DNA of 64,000 nucleotides from an uncultured Pelagibacteraceae bacterium (GCA_902594255.1 CACJLN010000001.1:75001-139000); one strand, 5' to 3'; counted from the first letter of the stretch, positions 40,269 to 47,864 are shown. A program made the numbers and translations. The notes: generated by a model from the letters alone, not told the origin.

Positions 40269-40958
40269 TTAATAAACTAAATTATTCATTTCATTAAACT
40301 TTTTTAATCTTCCTAAAAACAAATTTTGATATGTTATTAGTTCAGGTCCTTGAATTTTAAACTCTTGAAACAAATTATCCACTGTACAAACTAGAATAAC
40401 GCATGCATTAATATCTGAATTATAAACAACATTATGTGCTAAAGAGTATGCAGCGGTTTGTAAAAACCAAGAGTCTATGTACTCTGCTTTTTTTGGTTTG
40501 TTGGACTGTTTAAAATCAATTATTGTCTCTTTTCCCTCATAAACACCAACGCAGTCTGCTGTGCCCGCATATCTCTCAGGATAATGCATTGTACACTCCA
40601 CACCGTATATTTCTTCTAATCTGTTTGTTAAACCTTTATCAATAATTTCTTTTGCCATTTTTTTAAATTGCTCATTGTCTTCAAAGAAACTTAGATTTTC
40701 TCTCCCCAAAAGAAAAGACTCTAAATAGCTGTGCATCTGGGAGCCTCTGCTACTTGCAGCTTTTGTAATAGCTTCAGCTTCTTTGTGACCAGTTCTTTCA
40801 CGCCAATTAGCCAAAGCTGCTTTATCTTCTTCAGACTTTGTTGCATCAAGTATTGATGTCACACTAGGTAATTTAGCTTCACCCAAAACATATCTTCTTA
40901 TTCCATCCTCTGTCGCTCTTGAACTTGTAGGATAGTTGTATTTTTTGTTCCAACGCAT
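40269..40958 (-). CDS. PD-(D/E)XK nuclease, phage-exonuclease type
   Basis: 229 residues from the chosen ATG. The N-terminal KYNYPTSSRA, LPSVTSILDATK, LANWRERTGHKEAEAI and SRGSQMHSYLE blocks resemble the recombination exonucleases of T4-like marine phages (RecB/Cas4-like fold). The acidic active site is in the stretch TADCVGVYEGKETIIDFKQSNK, giving D...DFK with a supporting Gln. The open frame extends 26 codons upstream into rmuC, but that part is unlike the family. It lies between rmuC and sbcB, in an operon of DNA-end-processing genes. The phage link is from recall of these families, not a search. Confidence 0.8.
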   Translation of the reverse strand: MRWNKKYNYPTSSRATEDGIRRYVLGEAKLPSVTSILDATKSEEDKAALANWRERTGHKEAEAITKAASSRGSQMHSYLESFLLGRENLSFFEDNEQFKKMAKEIIDKGLTNRLEEIYGVECTMHYPERYAGTADCVGVYEGKETIIDFKQSNKPKKAEYIDSWFLQTAAYSLAHNVVYNSDINACVILVCTVDNLFQEFKIQGPELITYQNLFLGRLKKFNEMNNLVY

Positions 40959-40995
40959 GTGATTTCTTATAGTCGGTATTATCTGAAAAAAGAAA

Positions 40996-42093
40996 TTATT
41001 TTTTAAGCTGTTTATTTCTTTCAACAAAACTCTCAACGTTCTCTGTCAACACAGCTTTTTCAACTTGCTCGGGATCTTTTATATTTTCTAAAGTTCTAGT
41101 AATTGATCTTGCATCTTTTCCAAAACTATCAACAACCGTCATGGCCTCTTCAAGTTTTTTTCTTAATTTATAAATGTTATCAAAATGACTAGAAAATCTT
41201 GTGCTTATTGCTTTAAGATGATCATAAATTTCCGTAGCGTTTTTGGATATTTTGATACTCTGGAATCCCATGTGTAAAGACTGTAAATAAGCTGAAAGAG
41301 TATTTGGGCCGCAAATTACTATTTTATATTTTTTCATTAATTCTTGAGTTAATAACTCCTTAGTGCTTGGGTCTTGATACTCAGTTAATTCTTTATAAAG
41401 ACTTTCTGTAGGAGCGTACACTATTGCAAAATTTGAAGTTTTAGGTGGAACAATATATTTTTCCATGACACTTTTTGCTTTGGCCTTAAATGCACTTGCT
41501 AATTTCGTTCTAGCATCAGCAACTGCCTTCTTATCATCTGCCTCGTGTGCATCTGTAATTGCCTTAAATTTTTCTACTGGAAAATGAGAGTCTACCGGAA
41601 CCAAAACATCTCCTTGAAGCTTGATCGCAAATTCTACATTTTCACTTGTATCCTCTTTCATTTTGACATTGGTCATAAATTGAGATGCCGGTAATAAATC
41701 CTTAATCAAAGCATCTAAAGAATATTCAGCCAAAGTTCCATACTTTTTAACCCCTGCTAAAATTTTAGTAATCCCCTCTTGGCTTTGATTTAATAATTTA
41801 ACTTGCTCATTAAAGTTTCCTACCTTTTCATCTACTTTGGTTAAGGCCTCGGTCATATCTTTTGTAACTCCAGTGGATAAAGAGTTAAATGAAGTAGACA
41901 TTGAACTAAGTGATGTATTTATTGTAGAATTAAGACTATCTTTTAATCTTACTATTTCAGCATTTAAATTAGCTAATTCCTCAGCTTCTTTATTCTCATT
42001 TTCATCTTTAGGTTTTGATTTTAAATTTAAGTATAAAATACCCAATGTTGCACCAAGCAATATGATCAAAATTACTAGTAGAATCGTGTCCAT
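40996..42093 (-). CDS. rmuC: DNA recombination protein RmuC
   Basis: 365 residues. RmuC proteins limit inversions at repeats and are thought to be membrane-anchored nucleases or scaffolds. A membrane helix (residues 3-21) is followed by a coiled coil (about 30-115) and the RmuC core, with KFGTLAEYSLDALIKDLLP-like sequence, LVPVDSHFPVEKF, and APTESLY. The start lies nine bases after a promoter box of the island type, so the mRNA is probably leaderless. It heads the operon that continues into the PD-(D/E)XK nuclease and sbcB. Confidence 0.9.
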   Translation of the reverse strand: MDTILLVILIILLGATLGILYLNLKSKPKDENENKEAEELANLNAEIVRLKDSLNSTINTSLSSMSTSFNSLSTGVTKDMTEALTKVDEKVGNFNEQVKLLNQSQEGITKILAGVKKYGTLAEYSLDALIKDLLPASQFMTNVKMKEDTSENVEFAIKLQGDVLVPVDSHFPVEKFKAITDAHEADDKKAVADARTKLASAFKAKAKSVMEKYIVPPKTSNFAIVYAPTESLYKELTEYQDPSTKELLTQELMKKYKIVICGPNTLSAYLQSLHMGFQSIKISKNATEIYDHLKAISTRFSSHFDNIYKLRKKLEEAMTVVDSFGKDARSITRTLENIKDPEQVEKAVLTENVESFVERNKQLKK

Positions 42094-42101
42094 ATTTAAT
42101 A

Positions 42102-42128
42102 AGATATACGTGTTTTACCCTAAATCAA
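42102..42128 (-). promoter_or_regulatory. Island-type promoter for rmuC operon
   Basis: On the minus strand TTG (42128-42126, part of GTTGATT) is followed after 15 bases by CGTATATCT (42110-42102). The rmuC ATG lies nine bases further on. The box CGTATATCT occurs only three times that I can find in the window, all in front of island genes, with CGAATATCT as a fourth variant upstream of nurA. CTTG plus a CxTATAT-like -10 resembles alphaproteobacterial RpoH promoters. Confidence 0.55.
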
Positions 42129-42142
42129 CTTATTAGTAGATT

Positions 42143-42171
42143 ATTGAAAAAAAAATATTTAGCGTATATCT
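42143..42171 (+). promoter_or_regulatory. Island-type promoter for DUF3696 ATPase
   Basis: ATTG (42143-42146) is followed after 16 bases by CGTATATCT (42163-42171), and the ATPase ATG lies ten bases later. It is divergent from the rmuC promoter 34 bases away, and their ten-base cores (AAGATATACG and CGTATATCTT) form an exact inverted repeat. Confidence 0.55.
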
Positions 42172-42180
42172 TGTTTAAAC

Positions 42181-44052
42181 ATGCCATCAGCTAAAAGTAA
42201 AAAAAAAACAAAATTAGGGATTGCAAAAACATCTTTTGCAAGAACATCTTTTAGCAAAGTAATTTTAGAAAATTTTAAAGGCTATGGAAAAAATACTGAA
42301 ATCGATTTGTGTGAGGGTGTGAATTTAGTTTACGGAAAAAATAGTGCTGGAAAAAGCTCTATTATTCAATCTTTAAGGTTAATTCGACAAAACTTATTAA
42401 TTGTAAATACTCCAGTTCCATTCGTTCCAATCGCTCCCCTTAATCTAGGTATGGCAGGAAAAATACAATTTCCTGAAGGTATAGAAGGTATTATATTTGC
42501 AAAAGATAAAAAAAGAGAGTTGAAACTTGGTGTAGAAATAGAAACTAATTTTAGCAATAAAGAAGATATTAATAGACGAACTCTAATACATAGTTTTTTA
42601 GTTCCATCAAAAAATAGCCCGACTAGAGCTGACTTGAAATCAATTGAATTGAAATTTACAAAAAGTATTAAAGATAATATTGCTGATAATACTCACATTA
42701 AAATCAATCTCGGTAAAAAAAACGTTTTTAATAATAAAAGTAAAATTGCTAATTTTTTAGAGGATATCGCTGAATTTAGTGGTCCATTTAGTAGAAGCGA
42801 AATAGGATTTAAATTTGATAAAAGTGAGGAGTCACCTATCGACGACATTTATGTACATGAGAACGCTTCTATTGAAATTTTGAAATTATCCTTAATAAAA
42901 AGATCTTTTGAAGACATAAATAAAGATTTAGAAAAAAATAGAAAAAAAATATTAAAACATCTCTCAAATGTTTATATAAGAACTAGGACAAACAATTCAA
43001 AACTAAATAAAAGATCTGTAGAAGAAACATTCTCAATTCAGCGAGAAAAAGAAAATAACGTTATTGAATTATCTAGGATTAAGAAAATGTTTAATTTTGT
43101 AAAATCTAAGAATTTAGCAATTTATAAAAATTTTGAGGATTTTTTTGTAAAAGATATATTGAATAATTCTAAGATTATAAGATTTCATGATCAATTACTT
43201 GATAAGAAAGGATTTGAGAAAATAATTCAAAGAGAAAAAAAGAAAAAAACAAAGAGTTTTTGGATTGTTCCAAGCTCATATTTAATAAATATTCTTGACA
43301 ATTGTTTTAGAACTAGACCTTCAATTATACCAACGTTTGATTTTAATTTTAATTACAATAACTATTTAAGAAATATACGAGATCTTTTGGATACAGTTTT
43401 AGTTATACCTGGTTTGAGAGCTCTTCCAGAAAGGTACCACAAAAGAGGAGTTCAAACCTCATTTGTCGGTGAGCAAGGTGAAAATATTGGTGAATTAATA
43501 TACAATCGTGAAGCGAGGGATAGAGTAAATAAGTGGTTCAAAATTCTTGAAATACCATATGAAATAAGAAGTTCTCTAAAAGAAAATTATTTTTATCTCG
43601 AACTTAAACCTATTGGTGAAAAATATTGGATTAGCTATAGAGATGTGGGATTAGGTTACTCTTTATCTCTAAGTTTTATTTTATCTTGTTTACTTGAAAC
43701 CAATAAAACTATTTTGGTAGAAGAGCCTGAGGTTCATTTGCACCCTAAATTACAGGGAGATATTATGGATCTTTTATTATACTCATCAAAAGTAAACAAA
43801 AATCAATTTATAGTCGAAACACATAGTGAAAATATGCTTTTAAGAGCACAAAAATGTATTAGAAAAGGAAACACAGAATTAAACCCTGACAAAAATAAAA
43901 TAAAAGTTACCAACAAAGATTTAGGAATAAATAATGTTTACAGAGAAAATAATAGTTCATCTGTTCAAAAAATAAAATTGGATAATCAAGGAGAATTTAG
44001 AACTCATTGGAGAGATGGATTTTTCTCTGAACGACTCGATGACTTGTTTTAA
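42181..44052 (+). CDS. SMC-like ATPase with DUF3696
   Basis: 623 residues. An AAA/ABC-type ATPase of the OLD/RecF-like class. After a basic N-terminus, the core opens ILENFKGYGK, with Walker A YGKNSAGKSSII (51-62); Walker B is ILVEEPEVHLHP (511-522), followed by VETHSE (545-550). The C-terminal GEFRTHWRDGFFSERLDDLF (residues 604-623) is the DUF3696 mark. The middle, about 150-440, is helical and unlike anything I recognise. Such ATPases often work with a nuclease or effector encoded next door, here the 344-residue gene starting at its stop. Role in DNA repair or defence is inferred. Confidence 0.8.
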   Translation: MPSAKSKKKTKLGIAKTSFARTSFSKVILENFKGYGKNTEIDLCEGVNLVYGKNSAGKSSIIQSLRLIRQNLLIVNTPVPFVPIAPLNLGMAGKIQFPEGIEGIIFAKDKKRELKLGVEIETNFSNKEDINRRTLIHSFLVPSKNSPTRADLKSIELKFTKSIKDNIADNTHIKINLGKKNVFNNKSKIANFLEDIAEFSGPFSRSEIGFKFDKSEESPIDDIYVHENASIEILKLSLIKRSFEDINKDLEKNRKKILKHLSNVYIRTRTNNSKLNKRSVEETFSIQREKENNVIELSRIKKMFNFVKSKNLAIYKNFEDFFVKDILNNSKIIRFHDQLLDKKGFEKIIQREKKKKTKSFWIVPSSYLINILDNCFRTRPSIIPTFDFNFNYNNYLRNIRDLLDTVLVIPGLRALPERYHKRGVQTSFVGEQGENIGELIYNREARDRVNKWFKILEIPYEIRSSLKENYFYLELKPIGEKYWISYRDVGLGYSLSLSFILSCLLETNKTILVEEPEVHLHPKLQGDIMDLLLYSSKVNKNQFIVETHSENMLLRAQKCIRKGNTELNPDKNKIKVTNKDLGINNVYRENNSSSVQKIKLDNQGEFRTHWRDGFFSERLDDLF

Positions 44053-45086
44053 TGATTGCTACAATAAAAATATCTAATAAATTTATAGAATCTATAATCT
44101 TAGAAGATTTTTTAAATAATAGAAAAATTTTTGAATTTTTATACGAATTATATAAAGATGAATATGTTTATTTAGTTGGAGACAAAGAACATTTGATTAA
44201 ACTTGTCAAAAAACATAAAACTTATTTAAAAAAATCAGGTTGTGTTAAACGAGCAAAATTTATTGCAGCTTTACGAAATAAAGTACAGTGGATTAATACC
44301 AATATTCCGATAGATTTAAACTTAATTTCTAATAAAGAAAAAAACCAAAATAAATTTTTCTTCAATTTTAAACAAATAAATAGATTATCTAAAAAAATTT
44401 TAAAACAAATCTCAAATATAAAAGACGAGGCATTTAGAATCACTCTTAAAAGAGGTCAAACCTATGAAACAACTATTAGATCTCAAGACGTTAAAAAAAT
44501 GCAAAATAAACTATTAAAAATTATTTTTGTAGTAGATGAAGTAATTATTTATGACAAATACATTGGTACTAATTTAGTATTTTTCCATCCAAAATTTAAA
44601 GAAATTAGACGTAATAATTTTTTAAATGATTACGGTTTAACTTTAAATTTTTTAAATCAAAAGATATTTAAAGATTCTCCTACAAAACCCAAATGCAAAA
44701 TTTATACTATTAATAAGCAAGATAAACTTTTTTTTGAAAATCCGGAAAAAAATTATGTTACTTTTAAAGAATGCGCTGAAGAGTATATAAATAATGCAAA
44801 AGGGATAAATTGTAAACTTTTCTTAAAAAAGTACAGGTTTAAAGAAAAAATATCAGAAGATTTTTGGAAAGAGGCACATGATAGGTCTTTAGTTTTTAAA
44901 AGGGACGATCACTATATTGCATATTTAAACTTAGATGTAGGACTTGATTTCATAAAAAAAATTTCCCACACATTAAATAAATACACTTTTACACCTGGTA
45001 AAAAAATTAATTATGAAAATCTAATTGAAGGTGATTTAACAAATATAATTAAAATGGATAACGACCTTGAGCTTGAAGTTGCATAA
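44052..45086 (+). CDS. Unknown partner of the DUF3696 ATPase
   Basis: 344 residues, basic (lysine-rich), no membrane segment. The start shares one base with the ATPase stop, so the two are co-translated and likely partners. I do not recognise the N-terminal part (residues 1-100). The centre has KIIFVVDEVIIYDKYIGTN (about 155-175). Near the C-terminus, HDRS (276-279) followed by GLDF (297-300) recalls the HDR...GLD pattern of the PLD-like MIT_C domain, which would suggest a phospholipase-D-type nuclease fold; this match is by eye and weak. If correct, the pair would be an ATPase-effector module. Confidence 0.7.
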   Translation: MIATIKISNKFIESIILEDFLNNRKIFEFLYELYKDEYVYLVGDKEHLIKLVKKHKTYLKKSGCVKRAKFIAALRNKVQWINTNIPIDLNLISNKEKNQNKFFFNFKQINRLSKKILKQISNIKDEAFRITLKRGQTYETTIRSQDVKKMQNKLLKIIFVVDEVIIYDKYIGTNLVFFHPKFKEIRRNNFLNDYGLTLNFLNQKIFKDSPTKPKCKIYTINKQDKLFFENPEKNYVTFKECAEEYINNAKGINCKLFLKKYRFKEKISEDFWKEAHDRSLVFKRDDHYIAYLNLDVGLDFIKKISHTLNKYTFTPGKKINYENLIEGDLTNIIKMDNDLELEVA

Positions 45087-45123
45087 ATTCGCGTAAAATT
45101 AGAATTTTTTTTTAAAAAAAGAC

Positions 45124-45151
45124 CTTGTTATTATAAATATCGCGTATATCT
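45124..45151 (+). promoter_or_regulatory. Island-type promoter upstream of the sigma gene
   Basis: CTTG (45124-45127) is followed after 15 bases by CGTATATCT (45143-45151). The sigma ATG lies 85 bases downstream, so unlike the other three island promoters this one leaves a leader. If the sigma factor recognises this box, it controls its own gene. The leader (45158-45183) can also form a CTTATT/AATAAG hairpin. Confidence 0.5.
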
Positions 45152-45225
45152 AAGAATTAGCTAACTTATTATTTATAAATAAGCTCAATTAAGCCACATT
45201 TATATGATAATAGAATAGCACGGCA

Positions 45226-45240
45226 GCATATGAAATATGC
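45226..45240 (+). promoter_or_regulatory. Hairpin covering the sigma start codon
   Basis: GCATAT (45226-45231), loop GAA, ATATGC (45235-45240): a six-pair stem in which the sigma ATG (45237-45239) lies in the 3' arm. No Shine-Dalgarno sequence is visible in front. Weak start-codon hairpins of this kind act as thermometers in some heat-shock sigma mRNAs. At six mostly A-U pairs the stem is marginal; function is speculative. Confidence 0.35.
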
Positions 45241-46199
45241 TAAAACTAAAATCTGGTGAGCTGCCCACTACAAACACAACTGGTTCTAGAGCTGCAAAGC
45301 TTGCACTTTTTAACCACTATCTCAACCATAAAGTAAACTCTAATCGGACAGTTTTAGAAAATATAATTTTTTCTTTTGGAGGAAATTACATCCCTGAAAG
45401 ATATTTAATTAAATCTCACAAAAATTCAAAAATTTCAGACGATTCTCTACAGGATATCAGATCTTTAGCTCATTTAATAGTTTGGGAAGCTGCAGATAAA
45501 TATTTATGGGGCTCTAATAGTAAAACAAAAATTAAATATAAAGAAAAATTTGATTTTTGTGTTTTTGCGAGCGAGCAAGTTAAGTTTAAGTTAAGAACTC
45601 ATTTAAGAGTTTTAAATTTAAATAGACTATGTGGAAAACTTCCTGACTCGGATGATATAAGAAATATCTATTCAAAATTACCAAAATTAAAAAAAGATAA
45701 AAAGTATTTAAGCAATAACGACTATAAAAAGATTGCTGAGGAAAATAATTTAAAAATAAGTGAAATTGAATTAGTTGATAAATTTATAACAACAAAAACT
45801 GAGTCTGGGGATGAATCGATTAAAAATGAGAATGAAGAAGATAATGGAAATAGATGGAGCCAATTAGAGTCAAGTAACAACGACGCAATACAGTATAATA
45901 AAAATGTTGGTGCATTCGATACACTTTCTGAAATAGAAGAAATAATTGAAAAAAATTTAGTTATTAAAAAATTTAACGACCTAAAAAAAGATTTTTTAAA
46001 AACACTTTCATTTCGAGATAAAGAAATTTTACTAAATACGAAATTGAAAGATTTAAGTCCATCTAAAGAATTATCTTTAGTTGAATTAAGTAAAAAATTT
46101 AATATTTCATCAGAAAGAGTAAGACAAATATCTGAGAAAAAATTTTCAGAATTAAAAAAAATTTTAATAAAAAATAAAAAAGACTTGGAAATTAATTAA
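45237..46199 (+). CDS. Divergent RpoH-like sigma factor
   Basis: 320 residues. The C-terminal region 4 is clear: a dimerising SFRDKEILLNTKL and a helix-turn-helix LSLVELSKKFNISSERVRQI (279-298), as in RpoH. A region 3-like stretch (about 165-200, IAEENNLKISEIELVDKF) and an RpoH-box-like IYSKLPKLKK precede an acidic linker. Region 2 is much altered: the core pattern of a helix with AADKY (about 90) and FDFCVFASEQVKFKLRTHLR (about 107-126) remains, but the classical RLVVKIA part is not recognisable. It is therefore either a drifted heat-shock sigma or a specialised factor. It sits amid genes carrying a shared promoter box, and its own gene has one. Confidence 0.8.
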   Translation: MLKLKSGELPTTNTTGSRAAKLALFNHYLNHKVNSNRTVLENIIFSFGGNYIPERYLIKSHKNSKISDDSLQDIRSLAHLIVWEAADKYLWGSNSKTKIKYKEKFDFCVFASEQVKFKLRTHLRVLNLNRLCGKLPDSDDIRNIYSKLPKLKKDKKYLSNNDYKKIAEENNLKISEIELVDKFITTKTESGDESIKNENEEDNGNRWSQLESSNNDAIQYNKNVGAFDTLSEIEEIIEKNLVIKKFNDLKKDFLKTLSFRDKEILLNTKLKDLSPSKELSLVELSKKFNISSERVRQISEKKFSELKKILIKNKKDLEIN

Positions 46200-46211
46200 A
46201 GACGAATATCT
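46184..46211 (+). promoter_or_regulatory. Island-type promoter for the nurA-herA unit
   Basis: CTTG (46184-46187) is followed after 15 bases by CGAATATCT (46203-46211), one base different from the other three boxes. It overlaps the end of the sigma gene. The predicted start is near 46217-46219, right at the ATG of the small open frame, and upstream of the structured RNA and nurA. Confidence 0.5.
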
Positions 46212-46218
46212 CAATAAT

Positions 46219-46554
46219 ATGCAAATAAATAACAAACATAAACATAGGAGGTCCACTTCAAATAACGTAATTAGCTTTAGTAAAAGCAGCTGTCGAGTAG
46301 CGGCAACGCCTCGTACCCTTGGATCTCTCCATTTTCCTTTCTTACATAACCAAGGGTCTTTCAACAGCTGCAATACTAAGGCTAAAAAAAAAATTACTAA
46401 AATTCATTTAAGAAGCTTTACTAATAGAAAATCATGCTGGGTGTTTAAACAAATCCTTAAAAGACGATTTAACAGACTTTCAAATAAAAAATTAACTATT
46501 CGAACAAATATTCGAGGAACTAAAATTCAATATTTTTGTGGAGCAAACAGATGA
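46219..46554 (+). CDS. Small basic open frame preceding nurA (uncertain)
   Basis: 111 codons without a stop, unusual in such AT-rich DNA, starting eight bases after the island promoter box and ending in an ATGA overlap with the nurA start (46551-46554). This geometry argues for real translation. The predicted product is very basic (many Lys and Arg, a few Cys) and matches nothing I know; residues about 18-56 are encoded by the palindromic RNA element and look unlike normal protein. It could be a real gene carrying an in-frame palindromic insert, or a non-coding leader. An AGGAGG at 46246-46251 has no start codon behind it. Confidence 0.4.
   Translation: MQINNKHKHRRSTSNNVISFSKSSCRVAATPRTLGSLHFPFLHNQGSFNSCNTKAKKKITKIHLRSFTNRKSCWVFKQILKRRFNRLSNKKLTIRTNIRGTKIQYFCGANR
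46271..46385 (+). ncRNA. Three-way-junction structured RNA element upstream of nurA
   Basis: The outer stem pairs 46271-46282 with 46374-46385 (12 pairs, including one G-U that works only in plus-strand RNA), then after an AAA/AA internal loop 46286-46293 with 46364-46371 (8 pairs). Inside are two hairpins: CGAG/CTCG plus GCG-GCAA-CGC (46294-46313, a GNRA loop), and ACCCTTGG/CCAAGGGT (46315-46322 with 46350-46357) with a 27-base pyrimidine-rich loop. It is GC-richer than its surroundings. It fits no riboswitch or ribozyme class I can name. A leader element, an independent small RNA, or a mobile palindrome are all possible. Confidence 0.65.
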
Positions 46555-47864
46555 GTAACGAAAGAGATATTAAAAATAAAATAAAATCAAACTCATCTTT
46601 ATTTACCAATTTTGTAAAAAATGCTGTTTCAGCATCTCCAAAAGTTCAAAATAACTTTCTGGATGTCAGCACTCAAGTTGCTCTTACTGTTCAGAAGATT
46701 TTAGAAGATGCAGATTTAATTTTAAATCTTGAATACAAAGGAAAAGATTTCTGGTCTGAAAATAAATGTAAAACTTCATGCTTTGTTGATGGAGGAGTTG
46801 ATAAGACATCTATAATCAGTAGTGCACCACTTAGTATTAGAACTGGCAGCTACATCGTAAAGCCAGATGCTGCAGATAAAAATAGAGAATTCTTTGAAGA
46901 AAGTATGGTTTTTCTAGGTGATCTATATGACCCAAAAAACGAACTCTATGACTTTGCGGAAGACGATTTTGATGAAGATCAAATGCTTAATAAGAAAAAA
47001 GATGGTGCTAGAATAATTTTTGAAGCAGTCACTATTGTTAAACACATTTTGTTAAATAGAAAATTTGATTACTGCTTTTTACATGGCCCTATTGAAGCAA
47101 CTGTAATGCCATTTACAGTAATGGGTTTTCCAACATTTACTAAATTTGCTGTTGAAAATATGCTACCTTTTTATAGTAAAAATAAGCTTAATGCAGAAGC
47201 AAGACATTTCATCAATGTTTATTTAGAGGCTCTTAATTCTATTAAGAAAAGTAAGTTTCCTATCTATGGAATTGTGGAAACATCTAATTCAGCACCCTAC
47301 ATCAAGAATTTACTATTTAACTATAAATCTAAAGGGACTATCTCAGAAAAAGATTTTAAAAACACTCTTGCAACTATCAAAAAATATAAAATTACAGACT
47401 CTCACTTATTAGAAATAATTCTACAAAGTGGCCAAGCAATTAAACCTCTTGAGGTAAAAAAACAAATTCAAGGATTTGGTGTTACTTCAGGATCAGCTTG
47501 GGAAGATAAAATGGACTCTTTTCCAAGTGTTCATATTGGATATATCAAGATTAATAATCATTCAGCACCCATAAGAATTGAGACACTAAATCCACCAAAA
47601 AACCTAATTAAAGATTATGAATATATTCTAGCTACAGCTAAATTATTGCCTAACTATGGTTTTCCAGTAGGTTTAAATGTAGTCGATAAATTTGCCAAAA
47701 TTCCAAATTGGATGAGTAAGGCCTCAAGAAAATATTATGCAACTCATTTATTAAAACAAGCTATTAGAAGTAAAGATCAGAACACGATCAGTTTAGCAGT
47801 AAAAATTTTATCAAAAAAAGTAAGGTCTTGGAGAAATAGACCATTAGGAGGATTAGCAAGATAA
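46551..47864 (+). CDS. nurA: NurA-domain nuclease
   Basis: 437 residues. NurA is a 5'-3' nuclease that resects DNA ends with the HerA motor. The NurA domain starts SCFVDGG (about residues 77-82, catalytic Asp), with FDYCFLHGPIEATVM, GIVETSNSAPYIK and the C-terminal HIGYIKINNHSAPIRIE and ATAKLLPNYGFPVGLNVVDK blocks in family order. The open frame extends five codons upstream (46536); I take ATG 46551, which forms ATGA with the preceding frame. The herA start shares one base with its stop. NurA-HerA is best known in archaea and Deinococcus-Thermus. Confidence 0.88.
   Translation: MSNERDIKNKIKSNSSLFTNFVKNAVSASPKVQNNFLDVSTQVALTVQKILEDADLILNLEYKGKDFWSENKCKTSCFVDGGVDKTSIISSAPLSIRTGSYIVKPDAADKNREFFEESMVFLGDLYDPKNELYDFAEDDFDEDQMLNKKKDGARIIFEAVTIVKHILLNRKFDYCFLHGPIEATVMPFTVMGFPTFTKFAVENMLPFYSKNKLNAEARHFINVYLEALNSIKKSKFPIYGIVETSNSAPYIKNLLFNYKSKGTISEKDFKNTLATIKKYKITDSHLLEIILQSGQAIKPLEVKKQIQGFGVTSGSAWEDKMDSFPSVHIGYIKINNHSAPIRIETLNPPKNLIKDYEYILATAKLLPNYGFPVGLNVVDKFAKIPNWMSKASRKYYATHLLKQAIRSKDQNTISLAVKILSKKVRSWRNRPLGGLAR

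Noticed and set aside
45230-45259. Nine-codon open frame overlapping the sigma start
   Set aside because: Too short to judge, without a ribosome site; mentioned only because it shares the hairpin with the sigma start.
46246-46251. Perfect AGGAGG in the nurA leader
   Set aside because: No ATG, GTG or TTG lies 5-10 bases downstream, so it does not define a gene start; it may be part of the leader or chance.
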